A stretch of DNA of 64,000 bases from Whalleya microplaca (lineage: Eukaryota; Ascomycota; Sordariomycetes; Xylariales; Xylariaceae). Positions within the stretch are counted from its first letter, which is position 1. Each line of letters starts with the position of its first letter. Made by a program: the position numbers and the translations under genes. The notes under the pieces were generated by a model. That model saw nothing but the letters and a program-made list of their open reading frames with translations, made no database searches and had not been told where the DNA came from. The stretch spans positions 248,001 to 312,000 of the forward strand of contig MU385710.1 of the NCBI GenBank assembly GCA_022497155.1. The letters are read 5' to 3'. Of this stretch, positions 32,534 through 45,151 are shown piece after piece.

Positions 32534-35500
32534 CTACTGCGTGCCCATCCATTCGTCCACCCATTTGCGCATCCAATCAAGGCCCACGGCCGGCATGTCG
32601 CGCAACGTTGGACTCGCACTAACAGCTTGTTCAACTAACATTGGCGGCGAAGCAACATCACTTCCCCATAAGCTGTCACGATAAAACTCGAGCAGCTTAA
32701 GGGCCGGGTTTGTTATAACCACAGTAGCTAGATCGCTTTTGTCGCCTTTAGTCGCGACCGTCATGCTCTCTTGCAGTCGGGCCAACCAGGTAGCAGGCGA
32801 GACAATCTCGGGCACTTGACCCTGCTTCTCTCGTGCCGCATCCGTAATGGCTGGCAGCAGCTTCACCCACGTGGTTGTTTTGGGATTTCTCAGGTTAAAC
32901 ACATCGGCACCTGGACTGGTCTTACTTTCTGGATGGCCAGACTTCGCTGCAAGATCGACCACTACTTCAGCCAGTAGGTCCGATGGCATCCAGTCGACCT
33001 CGGAAAACTGGGCTCCCAGATTGTCCGGCAGGCAGCCGAGGTAGAGTGAGCTAGCGACGAGACTCGGTAACCACTCGGCGCGATTCCAAATGCCAGGCTG
33101 CCGGGCCGGACCCGCCACCTGGCCTAGGCGTGCAATTGTAACGGGGATCCCCAGATGCTTGGCCGCGGTGTCGCAAAGACGTTCGGAGAGGAACTTGCTT
33201 CGCGCGTAGCCACTAGAGTCCGGCGTATCGAGTGACTCCAGCACGGTCTCAGGAGCCGGTTCACCGGCAAGTGCCCGGCCGCTGACAGCACCAACGCTCG
33301 AGATGAAGAGGATTCGCGTGGCGCGCGGAGCACAGGCAGCTGAGAGTGCGAACAGGTTCACAAGCCCGGCCAAGTGCGGTCTGAAAGCAGGTAACCCGAG
33401 ATTGAAGTTGACTGGCCAGGCATTATGAACGATGAGACCGACGCGGGCACGCAGAGTCTCGTACGTCGCCTCGTCGAGTCTGAGCGAGGGGCGCGTCAAG
33501 TCAGCTAGTATGAATGTGACACGATCATCGAATTTGTCCTTTTCCAGTTCAGCATCAGCGAAGGCGGAGCGACCGCCGTCTGTGGCTCGGTTGAGACAAA
33601 AGATGTGGCCGATGCCTGGCCGTTCAAGAAGCGCCCGCAACATATATGTCCCTAACTTTCCGGTAGAGCCAGTCAATATAACGTCAATTGGCTCGTTTTT
33701 AACCGGATCGAAAGATCTCGGTATCGGAATTTGTTGGATGAGGCCGGTGTAAGTCGACAGTAGTGGATCCATAATGTCTCGATCGTCGGTTCTGTCGTTG
33801 CTTTCTAGGATGGCCGCTATTAGCTGCTTCACAGAGGGGTTTTGGTATATCGTAGACAAGGCCAAGTCAGGACGATGTAGACAACGACGCAGAGTTCTTG
33901 TAATCTGCAGGGCCTGCAACGAATCTAGCCCGTAGTCAAAGAAGCTGTCCGAGTCGTTCAAGGTGGTCCGGTCCATTATAGTCTGAATGGCATTCCGGAC
34001 TAAGGAAGCGACCGTATCAGGATCAGCAGAGTATATCGTCTCTCCAGCTTCATCATCGTCTAGCGCCTCCGCATTTGCGTACAATTTGTCAATATCTGCT
34101 GTGTACTGGGCAAGGCTAGAAGCCCTCTGTATGGTTCCTTTGCCAGCACGAATAAACGGACGATCCGCATTCGTGACAAGAATCAACGACTTCTCCACGC
34201 GTGCATGGGCAGGAGCAACTCGATTAGCCTCCTCAACGCTTGGCCACACGCGCTCAATCAAGGCAGCCTCGTCAGCGGTACTCATAAGACCTTCCGTAGC
34301 GACCGGCTCAATCAGTAAAGCTGCCTGGAATCTCTGAGCGCCAACCGCTAGGGCACCGCTTAACTCGGGATTACTAGCCACGACATGCTGCTCCATCGAG
34401 ACCGGATTCGTCTTTTCGCCATTGAGAAAGACAATAATGTCATCGGTGCGAGCCCGCCAGCACCACGCATCAGGTACTGTTGGGTGCCGTTCGAATAGGT
34501 CGTGAGTGCGGTACTCTTTCTCAAGCTTATCTTGACCCCGGATGCTGAAAGCCGGCTGCGTGTCGTTTAGGGATTCTTGGCGTCGAATCACTAGTTCATA
34601 GATGCCATCCGTCACCTCGTCGAACACAGCACCCACGCTGGGATGGAAGCGGATATAGCGCCAGTCCATTTGTCCAAGTTCCGGCGGCATCAGCTGCTGA
34701 AGGATGCCAACCTCTGATGCCCCCCATTGACATCGCAGCGGCACTTTGGCCGCGACCCTGTCCCCGATGGCTTGGGGCAGGTCGCCTCCAATGTAGAGGA
34801 TTAGCTCGAGGTGCTTTGCGCAGTACTCAAGCAATTCGGGATTCTGGGCTAGCTCGGCCACTACCGATGGCACTAATAGCGCGACCTCAGCCGGTGCCTG
34901 CTTGAGTGCACCCACGAGGCCTTCAGCAGTAACGATAGCCGTCGCCGCTGGCACAATTGCGGTGTTGCCAAATGGGATAGCATTGAACAGGTATTGGCAG
35001 ACGCCGGCTCCCTACGTCGGTCAGCCTAAATCGGTTCTTATCGTACCAAACTTACATGGAAAGGCGGTACAGTCACCAAAATGCGCTTGCCATGGCAAAA
35101 GCTATCTATGGAAGTGATCCCTTCTGGTGGCGCGCGTGCAGACTGATTGTGGTGCCTAGCGCCTGTTTCGTGGGTCCAGATCAGAGGCTTTGGCAAGCCT
35201 GTAGACCCTGATGTGTGTCTGCAGGAATGTTAGGTACTCCGTACTTACATGCGATTGATGCGATCTCATGAAACTTACATGATAAGGAGCGGGTCTAGGC
35301 GTGCCTGCTCGAACGTCTTCTCGTAGATATATGCTGGATAACTTTTCTCGAGAAGTTGATCAAATCTCGGAACTGTAAGTTTACGCGGATTGACAGCTTC
35401 GATGATAGACGATGCCGCCGCCGGCACCGGGTCTGTTGTCACAAGGGTCCGACACTGTAGAGAATCAAAGAGTGCGCGGTGTGCCGCCGGGCTATTCCGT

Positions 35501-35896
35501 GGCGATGTGAGGAAGAGCTGGCAGTCGGTCAGTGGTCATTCTTTCATTTATCGCTTCCTACTATGATGATGCAGCACCAGACGGAGAGCGTACCACATAG
35601 CCTGCCTTGATCGTAGCCAACATCAACGCACTGTATCGCACGTCGTTAGGACCGACGTACGTCACAACATCGCCACTCTTGCCGGGTCCAATCTGGTCTA
35701 CAAGCCACCATGATAGCCCATTCACGATGTTGGCTAGTTGCGCGTAGGTTATTCCGTAGAACCCAGCGTCATATGAAGTCGGAGAGACAGGCCATAAGCT
35801 ATAAGTCTTGCCGGACCTCTCTAAAGCTAGTCGATCTACAATATGCGGTAGCAGATCGTTCTGCCAACGGGCAATCTGTGAATGTTCAGTAGCCAT
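32534..35896 (-). CDS. NRPS-like adenylate-forming reductase (A-T-R)
   Basis: Four exons (35896-35594, 35517-35279, 35218-35056, 35011-32534) give 1060 aa. The adenylation domain has HTSGSTGLPKP, WGASEVG and the RTDDIIVFLNGEK region. The carrier domain has the phosphopantetheine Ser in FFDYGLDSLQAL. The reductase has TGSTGKLGTYML, a FISSVGA strand and SGYARSK (Tyr-x3-Lys). There is no condensation or PLP domain. Such enzymes activate a carboxylic acid, load it on the carrier and release it as an aldehyde or alcohol with NADPH. Several basidiomycete and ascomycete aryl-acid reductases have this layout; the substrate is not evident. It heads a run of three same-strand redox genes. Confidence 0.9.
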
Positions 35897-37995
35897 TGGG
35901 CTATGACTTGAAGCAATGAATCAAAGTGCCACGAGGTGAGCACATGAGGTAGCAAAACAACACAGCTGTTGCACAAGGAACCAACTAAAAGGTTGTTCTT
36001 CGGATAACCTGTATATACATGAAATTGACGCGAAATCCCAACACAAAGTGTGAGAAGCGTAAATATTAGTTAGTTCAAGTCCCAAAGAAAATAAGGGATA
36101 CCTCCGCGTAGATATACTTGATAAATCTAGTTTTTTATGAACCACCATAGATTTCTGATGTTTTTATAACGATAGGACGCACATCATAAAAGCATCGTGG
36201 TTTTTTATGTCCGTATAAAATATTTCTAAAATAGATAAATTTAGGTAGATTCTTCGCCCCTTACTTGCCTCCTCCCCTTACATCTCATAAGATAACATTA
36301 TTCCCGTGCCTTGTCAGCTTACACGTTGCGCCGGATGTACACCCTGCATTAAGAGCCAAACTACAGCACCTCGTGACACGAAATACATATTGCGCCCCAT
36401 ACATGTTCCCCACGAGATCTGTTGTCCTCAAACTGTGCCGTTCAGTGTACCAGTTTGTGGATTTCAACGCCGAAAACAATTGGACGAGGTAACCGCAGAT
36501 CATAAACTAGCAAATAAAAGTACCAGACGAAGCATAAATACCTGGCGTATCGCTCACCAGATTTTCGGTAGACATGGCATCCATATAATTTCACCATGCT
36601 ATAGTAACAGCAGTGATAATTCCACATATTGCGGCCGACTCTAGTTTATTTTGGAGCTTATCGCACATCTCAAGAGACGATGGGGTTTTTATTTCATATT
36701 GTATCCCCCACCAAAGAGATTCCCCTCCCAGCGTCGCCTTTTCTGACTATGTTCTCCGCCCTTCGAGCGTGATGTTATCATTACTCCTTTTCTTCCCTTT
36801 TAAACCGTTGTTATCTAGTTTACAAATTGGTCCGATTTACACGCTACGCCTCATGAAGTAATAACACATCTTGAACCTTTAAATCGCAACATGGCTTTTA
36901 CTCCTACTTTCACCCTTGTTAAGGAGTGACCTCATACGTGCCGTTCGTGTATGTATGCAAGTGGCGTGCTAACAATCTGGGGCTCAACCCTGTTGCCGGC
37001 GCTTGGCAGTGCAACCTCGGATCCTCGCCTTATTGGATACTACAGTCCTGTGCAGACTTTGAAAAGAGTCCAGCGGTCTTATGAACCATTAGATCATATA
37101 CACATGTCAACTCCAATATATATATCCTTGAATAATATGGTATCAAGGGGCACCGTCTGCCATTTCTTTACAAACACTTAGGACCTATCGTAGATTTACT
37201 GTTATATACTCTATTTAAGTTAGTCTTCTCATACGCTGTCGTGGGTATCAACACGATTGCCATCACCTGCCTTGGATAAGTTCACTTCCATCGATGTCAA
37301 TTTATTGCTTTTTCAAATCGAGATTGTGAAGGGCGCATATGAGATGAATTAAAGAGTACTGTCTTATCAAGGGCTCTAGTCAAACATGATTGAATCATAG
37401 AAATAGGGGCCAGAGAGGCACCGATAGAGACATACTTCTGGGGCTTTAGTCTAGCTAGCAGGATGGCATGGTTCAACCAGATAAGTACTATGTCAATTGG
37501 AATTGGTATGCGGCAGTGTGATTTGATTCAATCTCTTTAAGTCATCGTGATATGTATATGTATATAGATATGTGTAGGCGATTTCTGTGAGATGCTATAT
37601 GAGGGCTGGTTACTGGCATCGCATACTCCACAACTTTACATACCTAACATATGAGCGATCTAATATATTATATGCAGATGCTCGCATTTTCCTAGTCAGA
37701 GTATGTTTAGTTATGTTCATAACACAGCAGAAAAAGTCAGTCAATATATATAGCTTTCTTTTACTCTAACATTTCTCGTGTTCCGTGCAGCCTTTCCATC
37801 CATGGATCACGCAAGATAGTGTACATCATTTCATCTCGTCTTATAGCGTCCAGTCAACGCTCTCCCTCTCCACTGACCAAGTCATCTTCTATTCTCTCTT
37901 CTACCACATTCCCGTTGCATCATTAGTTATCCTTCATGATATGTCCATCGTCACTCCGCTTTTTCTTCCCAATCACGGTATCTCGACTCCATCCC
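35897..37995. other. 2.1 kb gene-free region
   Basis: Only short overlapping ORFs without motifs. It includes the promoter of the NRPS-like reductase and the 3' flank of the following minus-strand gene. Confidence 0.5.
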
Positions 37996-39138
37996 CTATT
38001 CCTGACGAGTCGCCCGCTCAGCAATAATTATTTCCGTCTTAACCTTGTTGCGCAATAAACTAAGTTCCGTGGACGGTGCGCCTTGTGCCTGCTCTATATC
38101 CTTCTTCAATTTTTCCCATGCCTTCAGTCTCGCCTTCCCTGCCGCTGGATCATCCACATCGTCACGGTGGCGATAAGCTTGGAGTCGTCCCCAGACTTGT
38201 GTGCCATGGTATCGCAGCTTGTAGGCTTTGCTTGTCAGGTCTCCGTGGTTGAATGGTATGATAATGTTCTCGAAATGGACACCGAGGTTGATCTTCCAGT
38301 TTCGCGTTTTGGAGTTGTGAGGGGTGGCAGGCGCAGGCGAGGAGGCTCCAGACATCAAGTACGCCTCTCGCGAGGGCTTCTGGTTTGAAAGGGTGCTGGT
38401 AGGCATAACTTTTCGTAGCCAGGTCGACGTTCGTCCAAACCGGGATTTAGACTGTGGTCTCTGGACTCGGGGCCCTAGGGCCGATGCAAATCTCCATCCA
38501 TCGACCAAGCTGTCAGAGCGTTGCTGTAGAGTTCCAACGAGTTCTTGTAGATGCAGTACTTCGATTATTAAGTCCCCAACCAATGACTCCATGCGCGGTG
38601 TCATTGCCGTTTCAAATTGACGAACCTCCATTTCCGCGTTTTCCTGTCCCAGGTCCACAAGCTTGTCTAAGTCGTGGTTGAAAAGGCGGACACCAGTCTC
38701 TGGACGATGCCGAAAGATATTCAATAGCCGCATATATCGTCTGATGCGCCATCCTGCGCTCGCCATGATAGGTTTGACTCGGTCGAGTGAAGATAGGAGG
38801 GCGATAAAATCTTCCGGGAGAAGCTGCTGCAGGGGAAGGAACGAAACATTCAACTGCTGCTGCTCGTGGTCATGTAACAGATCAAGAAAGCTACGGACCT
38901 GCGTATTTCGTCTGATGCCCTGGAAGTGAAGAGCACCACTGTTAATGGTTTCACATGTAGTTGTCAGCTCTTCTTGTAGTTCATGCAGCACCTTTTGCAG
39001 GCCTTGTTGTTGGAATGTAGTTGTGTCAAGACTGCGGCTTCGTTTTCTCAGTGCTGGGAGGCGTGAATGAGCGCCCAAGGACAGTGAGCGATCAACACTC
39101 CGTGACCTCTGGTGGTTGTTCTGCCGGTTGGCCTCCAT
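37996..39138 (-). CDS. Hypothetical fungal protein, coiled-coil
   Basis: A single exon of 380 aa from the ATG at 39138; the frame extends seven codons upstream only to a GTG. I do not recognise a named domain. The N-terminal 50 residues are basic and Ser-rich (SRSVDRSLSLG, KRSRSLDTT), followed by Gln/Leu-rich helical segments that could form coiled coils (LQKVLHELQEEL, HEQQQLNVSFLPLQQLL), a helical middle with a paired-Arg stretch (WRIRRYMRLL), a low-complexity linker near 250-280, and a charged C-terminus. The composition and codon use look genic and the ORF is uninterrupted. Ser-flanked Arg motifs suggest phosphorylation, but function is unknown. Confidence 0.7.
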   Translation of the reverse strand: MEANRQNNHQRSRSVDRSLSLGAHSRLPALRKRSRSLDTTTFQQQGLQKVLHELQEELTTTCETINSGALHFQGIRRNTQVRSFLDLLHDHEQQQLNVSFLPLQQLLPEDFIALLSSLDRVKPIMASAGWRIRRYMRLLNIFRHRPETGVRLFNHDLDKLVDLGQENAEMEVRQFETAMTPRMESLVGDLIIEVLHLQELVGTLQQRSDSLVDGWRFASALGPRVQRPQSKSRFGRTSTWLRKVMPTSTLSNQKPSREAYLMSGASSPAPATPHNSKTRNWKINLGVHFENIIIPFNHGDLTSKAYKLRYHGTQVWGRLQAYRHRDDVDDPAAGKARLKAWEKLKKDIEQAQGAPSTELSLLRNKVKTEIIIAERATRQE

Positions 39139-42004
39139 GTCTCTTGGTGTTAACTGCACTTAGGATGTTGAAGATGTCACCATTTGTGAAAATAGTCTGG
39201 TACGCACCAAATACAACATAGAAAACCTGGCAAAGAAAGCATATGTCAACAAGGCCCTCTTGTGGGTAGATTGTATGTATCGTTTTCATTCATACGTTTA
39301 CATGCCCCAAAAACGGTTTTTTTTTTTTTTTTTTTTTGCATATAGACAGTGTGCGGCAATACTACATGTCTTCATCGCCATGGCGATTTCGTGATACCTT
39401 GAGCAGACGGCCACTTCTGTTTGCGTGGCCTGCATCAGCAACAAACAGGACCAGCTGTTGCCATTGAGTCACAACAAGGCTGCGTGTAATAGTGAATCAG
39501 CTCCCAAAAATATGAATTCATCTGTTGGCACTTCCCAGATTCTTATCTCATCTAACCTAGGTACGCACACAACCACCCATCCTCAAAAGTCAACAAAGAC
39601 TTAACACCTAGCATATATATATTTCTTTCTTTCGTTTACTTCTCTTCCACGGTAAAATATATGTACTCATAACATTATCTCACTGATAGTATTGACTTGA
39701 CCTTGTCAGAGTACTCTGTTGTCCAAGACTTGGACAAGCAAGCACTTACAGTCCCTACAAGCATATATCTGCCAGAGAGTGTAGTAATTCTTGCCATATT
39801 GCAACTACTCACTTGTAGTATCACTTGTCTATCATGTAGCCCATGCCTAGATAGGACCCTACCCTTTCCATATATAAATGAATGAGAGACCCGCTTTGTT
39901 CCTTCACCAACGCACCAGAGTGAACCCCTCGACACCAACCGCAGGGAAAGACCATAGATCCCCCCACACCCCCGAATCCTATCTCAGGGACTGCTTTGTA
40001 TCTAACATACATGGAATTGTTGACTTGGCATGGTGAGGAGCAACTTATATACAACTTAGATGAGGGCCTCCTACACATATATGATACACTGAGCCTTTGT
40101 TTCAAGTATCAGATTGTTGACCATTAGCCTAGAAGTCACTGACACGATATATGGTCCGCTAAGTCCTGACTAGTCTCCTACTTCCATCTCCAGAGCAATT
40201 AAATAGCTGTAGCCACACGGAGCAAGGTGCAAGAGTGATCGACGAAGAGGGAAGAGCCTCGAAAGCCAGGGGCTACACCATTATGCCTAGTTATCTCGGG
40301 ACAGAGAGCAGGATTGATGAGTGTACGCTCCAGTGGCTGTAATGGTATCACGGCTTTCGTTGTCGCTGGCATAAATACTTCGGTATCATACTATGCGAAC
40401 ACCCCTCTCAAGGTGACAAAATGCAGGCCTAGGACAAACCCCGTCACAAAGTCGAAGCACAGGTAACCATGGTTGCAGCAACTAATGGCAACACTCGTCT
40501 CTAGCAGCTACGGTGGTATTCTTAAAATTTTCATTGGCCGCACTGAGTACATTGGATATTCTGCTGCTGTTTATGAGGACTTCAGTAGTACCCGTGATAG
40601 TACCCGTGACTCCATGAAAAGCATCATCGATGCGATTATCTAAGAACATCGCCCTCAAGGCGACCTTAAAACCTCAAAAATAAGTGGAATGTGTATTAAC
40701 GATCATCTAGGTCAAGAGGACTGATGTGCAGATGACATGAACATTGAATATCATGACGAATTAATCAATAGCCAATAAGCCCATAAGCGACTCCAGCAGA
40801 CAGTGTACTGCGGACGTTTGTGACATCTCGTTCGGAGTATGGGGCTTAAATGTTGCGGTACGGTACTTCATTTGATATCGGTAACACCAAGATGTTCGGT
40901 GATGTTTCAAGGTAACATCTTCAAGGGTGTTCATTAAACTTCATGTTAATGCAAGGCAAATGCGTTCAGCCACAACAACGCCGCCCCGACGGAAGTTTAT
41001 CTTTGTATCACAAGGGCCACGAGGTGAATCAATGCAGAATGATCGCCAAGACAGCAAGGATGGATGCAACTTGCTTTGCCCAGAGCTTTGGTGACCCCTA
41101 GTTCCTGCGTGGTGGATTCGAGCTGAGCTTTATAGGAAGAGCTTCGACTTCATGCAAAGCCAAAACCTTTTCGCGTTCGTCTGGTCATCCATTTGGCTAG
41201 TAAACCTTCATAATAAACTTCCTTCTTGGGATAGTATTTGCAGCAATTCCCCAGTTCCCGTATCAATGAAAGCTAGGTTTCGGGATCCCGCTCTCTGAAG
41301 ACCACCTCAATTGACTCAAGGCTTCCGATATTGTTGTCCTTGCTTAGTTAGTACTACAGTTTATGTATTGCTAGTAATTACAAGTGATGCCGCTAGATTT
41401 GCACTGATGCATTGTATCAATGAGACGGAGTTCACGAGTAGACTCCTGCCAATGTTCACGGGCGTAATACACCCCTGTTTGAAACCCTGAAGACTTAGAT
41501 TACAGGTTAGTTTCCTGCAGTCCCTGCGCCGCTACTGTGGATAGACTGGCTGTCTTGGGTTGGTGATACTCTCCAATCAAACAACACCACGGTTTCTTGG
41601 TGCTCTGGTTCTCCGAGCTATTTTCTTAGATCGCTTGTGAATTCTTGTCCGGCGTCAATTATCTCTTCGGCGTCCTCTTCGTTTACTTGCTGGTATTTGC
41701 ATCCCGCCGGTCGGCTCCCGGCAGGTCCTCTCGTTTTTGTCATTTGAAGATTGCTGCTAGTTCCGGCCCAGCTTTTGCGTACATTATCTCGTGGTTCCTT
41801 CACTTCCCTGTTCGGTTATCCAGCGAGATATTATTCATTCATTCAGAACGGACTGACAGGCACACAAACAGCTGCCGGACTGGACAATCGCAAAATAAGC
41901 AGTGTGATGACGGTTGATTTAGTTAAGAAGTTGGACTCACGATAATACTCATTCGTTATATTGTCGTGCTTTCATATGGAAATTCCTGCGGTAATATTTG
42001 AGAG
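39139..42004. other. 2.9 kb gene-free region
   Basis: No convincing gene. Contains a run of 21 T at 39317-39337. Several short ORFs (39675-40105, 41618-41945) lack motifs or overlap others on the opposite strand. The last part is the promoter of the aspartic protease. Confidence 0.5.
39317..39337 (+). repeat. Poly-T tract (21 T)
   Basis: An uninterrupted homopolymer about 180 bp upstream of the hypothetical minus-strand gene, where it reads as poly-A; a possible nucleosome-excluding promoter element. Confidence 0.6.
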
Positions 42005-43655
42005 ATGATCCTGCCACCTATGGCAGTCCGACTCATTGTCATTCTTCGCCTAATCATAGGGGCTTATTGTCATACTTCTATTTTTGAGCGCCGGAGCAAT
42101 CGCTACGTTAAGTTGCCAGTCGTACACTCTACAAATCGAGACGTGTTTGCAGATATTTGGGATAATAAGCGAGCGATCACAACAGTACCTCTAGCTAACA
42201 GATCTGACGTAGCATACTACGCAAAGCGTTCGTAATACCACTCTCACCTTAGTTTCAATCTGATGTACTAAGTGCCAACAGTGGACATTGGCACACCGCC
42301 GCAGGAAGTTTACGTTCAGTTAGATACGGGCTCTTTCGAGCTTTGGGTAAACCCTGACTGCTCCGACCTTGAAGGCTCTGCGGACGTCAGGTTCTGCAAA
42401 GCAGTAGGACACTATAACCCATCATCATCCTCTACAGCGGCCAAGGTAACCGGCACTAAAGTGTTACGATATGGAATTGGCAGCGCCAACATTCAATATG
42501 TTACAGATGACATCGGTCTCTCTGGCACGGGTGAGTTCTCCATCAGAACGTTCCCTATGAAAAGCCACCACTCATTATTCTCTAGATGCGCGACTAGAAG
42601 GGATTCAGTTCGGCGTTGCCACGGGCACAGTGGATGAATTTTCGGGCATTCTGGGGATTGGCCACGGAGACAACGTGACCATACCGTATAAGAATTTCGT
42701 CGATCAATTAGCAGATCAAGGGGTGACGGATACGAAGGCCTTCAGCCTGGCCCTTGGTAGTAAAGATGAGCAAGAAGGCGTTGTCATATTCGGCGGGCTG
42801 GATACTGGCAAATTCACTGGCACCCTTGAGACACTGCCCATCATCCCAGCCAAGGAGTCCCCTGATCAGGTCCCGAGGTACTGGGTGAATATGACCTCAT
42901 TAGGGTTGAATCCCCCCAGTGGTAAGAAAAAACAGTATACAAACACTACGCTAGCTGTTTTCCTCGACAGCGGCGCTACTCTGACTCTTCTGCCAACTAC
43001 TTTGGCTAATTCCATCGCGGCGGACTTTGGCGCCAAGGCGATGGACGCAAACGGTTTTTTCCCAGTCGACTGCGCGCTTAATGGTTTACCTGGCACGGTC
43101 GATTTTTCATTTGGGAACATAACGATACAGGTGCCCTATAATGAGTTCATTAGGGAGCTCCAGACCGGTTTTGGCACCCAGTGCTTTCTAGGCATCAGCC
43201 CGAACGAGGACTTCGTTCTCCTTGGTGACACCATGCTCCGGTCTGCTTATGGTACGGATTTTTCATCACGCTATATCCTCGAATTCTCCTTGGTGTACTC
43301 GAGAAATACTAACAGCTCCTTAGCGGTCTTTGATCAGACTAACGACGCTATTCACCTAGCTCAATACGTGAATTGCGGTACGAAGGAGGTTGAGATCACT
43401 GCGAAGACTAGTTTTGCCTCAATCAAAGGCGACTGCGATCCGCCGAATTTGAAACCTATGGCGACTCCATCATCATCATCGAGCAGTAGCGTTCCTACTA
43501 CTACCGTGACCGCGAGTGATGGCTCACTCACAGCATCAGAGACTAACTCTGCCGACGCAGAGTCAATGTCAGTGCGACTAGCGAGTTCCTGCAGGCGGGT
43601 TGGATTATGGACGGGGTTGGTCTCGGCTGTTTTCGCGATAGGCTTGGTTGTCTGA
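42005..43655 (+). CDS. Secreted GPI-anchored aspartic protease (yapsin-like)
   Basis: Three exons (42005-42227, 42273-42530, 42586-43655) give 516 aa. The pepsin fold carries both catalytic Asp motifs: DTGSFELW in exon 2 and DSGATLTLLP in exon 3, with the flap region between. An N-terminal hydrophobic segment (VRLIVILRLIIGAYC) acts as signal peptide; a start five codons in (42020) is also possible. The C-terminus has a Ser/Thr-rich stalk (positions about 455-490) and a hydrophobic tail (GLWTGLVSAVFAIGLVV), the pattern of a GPI-anchor signal. Such proteases cut secreted or wall proteins at acid pH on the cell surface. Intron 1 (45 bp) uses a GTTCGT donor; splicing gives YYAKLPTVDIGTPPQ, as expected for the family. 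Confidence 0.85.
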
Positions 43656-44236
43656 GGCTCAGTTGGAATACCTACAGCATTTAAACGGCGTTTATCATGG
43701 GAACATTTAAGACGATGCATCATATGATACCGGTGTATATATCCACCATCTTGGATCTCACAGGACGGCGATGTACATATTAAAATACTACTTAAGGACT
43801 CGCAAGGCAATAAGAACTTGACGACTGAAGGAGGCCTTACACCTTATAGACGTTGAGGATCGCAGGCGACAGACCGATAAAAACATCATTCTCGTCAGAC
43901 AGTTTAATAAACTGGAGGTGATATATGAGACCGTTAAAAAGTTTCAACCCAAGCACGATCATGCGATGCGCAGAGTTTCGACTGCAGGTAAGTTGGGCAA
44001 CAGTACTAGAGACATGCCTAGGCTTCAGATTGTCTATAACAGGCTTCTCATGAAACATTTGAAGTCATTTTCCTTCGTAGATTCACTCTTGCGATAAGTC
44101 GTACCTTGGTAAAAACACCCCCAGTTTCTCGTCACATTTTGGTAGACTCTGTGACCACGAACTGACTATCAGAGGCTGGGTATTGTCTAGAGCCAGTAGC
44201 TGCATTTTCTATTTGATGGGATTAAAATGATGATAC
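43656..44236. other. Intergenic, convergent 3' ends
   Basis: The 3' flanks of the protease (plus) and NmrA-like gene (minus). No gene seen. Confidence 0.5.
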
Positions 44237-45151
44237 TCATGTCTCTGAATTCACAACTAGTTTGACAACCTCGTCGAGGTCCTCGTTTTGCAAGCCCAGA
44301 AGCTCCATTGCAAATCCATCTCTATCCTCCCAATTCCCATCTAGAGCTCCCAAGGCGAACACCAGATCCTCAATAGATGCCTTGTCACCCGCATCAGCCT
44401 TAGCCTTGTGCTCCTTGATGAACTCCTCCGAATCCCGATATCGGACCTCCCACTTCGTACCCGTGGCCCTCTCCAGCGCGCCCAGCACGTCGAGCTGCGA
44501 TACGCAGAAGCTCTGCACGAACAGCATCCGATTGCGCGTCTGCTCTTCCTTCAGCAGCACGCGCACCACGGCCTCAGCGACGCGCCCTAACGTCGCTGTC
44601 GAGCTGCGGTAGCGCCCGTCATCCAGAATATCCGCCCGCCGGGCCGCCAGGTCGAAGTGCAGGAAGTTCTCCCTCAGCCCCCAGTCGAAGAAGTGGCCGC
44701 ACACGATGCTAGTCCACGAGAACGAACCCGTCGCATCTGCGGCAGCGAGCTCCTCCAGCCGCGCCCGCACGCGCACCTTGTTCTCGAACAGCGGCACCAG
44801 CTCCCGCGCTCGCGCGCTGCGCGAGTCGCAGCTGCCGTAGTCCGCGGGGATCACGCGTCGCACACCTGCGGCCACCGCCGCGTCGGCGATGCGCAGGTGC
44901 TGCGATACGTCCCGCAATGGGATGCTGGTTATGACTGCGTCTGAGCCGCGGAAGGCTTGGGTCAGGCTCTCGAGTGTGAGGTCGTCGTCGACGGTTACGA
45001 TGCGCACGGATGCATCTGCATCGGGCGTCGAGGTTGACGATTGCCGTTTCACTACTGTGATATTGAACGTCCCCGCTTTGATGAGGGCCTTGAGGATCTC
45101 GGTTCCTAGGTTGCCATTGGCGCCTATCAGGGTTACATTCTTGAGCGCCAT
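44237..45151 (-). CDS. NmrA-like / isoflavone-reductase-like NAD(P)-binding protein
   Basis: Single exon, 304 aa when started at the Met of MALKNVTLIGANGNLG (45151); an in-frame ATG at 45229 would add 26 residues without homologous features. The GxxGxxG nucleotide-binding motif (GANGNLG) at residues 9-15 and ITVVKRQSS after the second strand mark the NmrA/PCBER atypical SDR family; RVIPADYGS follows in the middle. Members are NAD(P)H reductases of phenylpropanoid-like compounds or redox sensors. The middle of the gene is markedly GC-rich compared with its flanks. The neighbours do not specify a pathway. Confidence 0.8.
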   Translation of the reverse strand: MALKNVTLIGANGNLGTEILKALIKAGTFNITVVKRQSSTSTPDADASVRIVTVDDDLTLESLTQAFRGSDAVITSIPLRDVSQHLRIADAAVAAGVRRVIPADYGSCDSRSARARELVPLFENKVRVRARLEELAAADATGSFSWTSIVCGHFFDWGLRENFLHFDLAARRADILDDGRYRSSTATLGRVAEAVVRVLLKEEQTRNRMLFVQSFCVSQLDVLGALERATGTKWEVRYRDSEEFIKEHKAKADAGDKASIEDLVFALGALDGNWEDRDGFAMELLGLQNEDLDEVVKLVVNSET

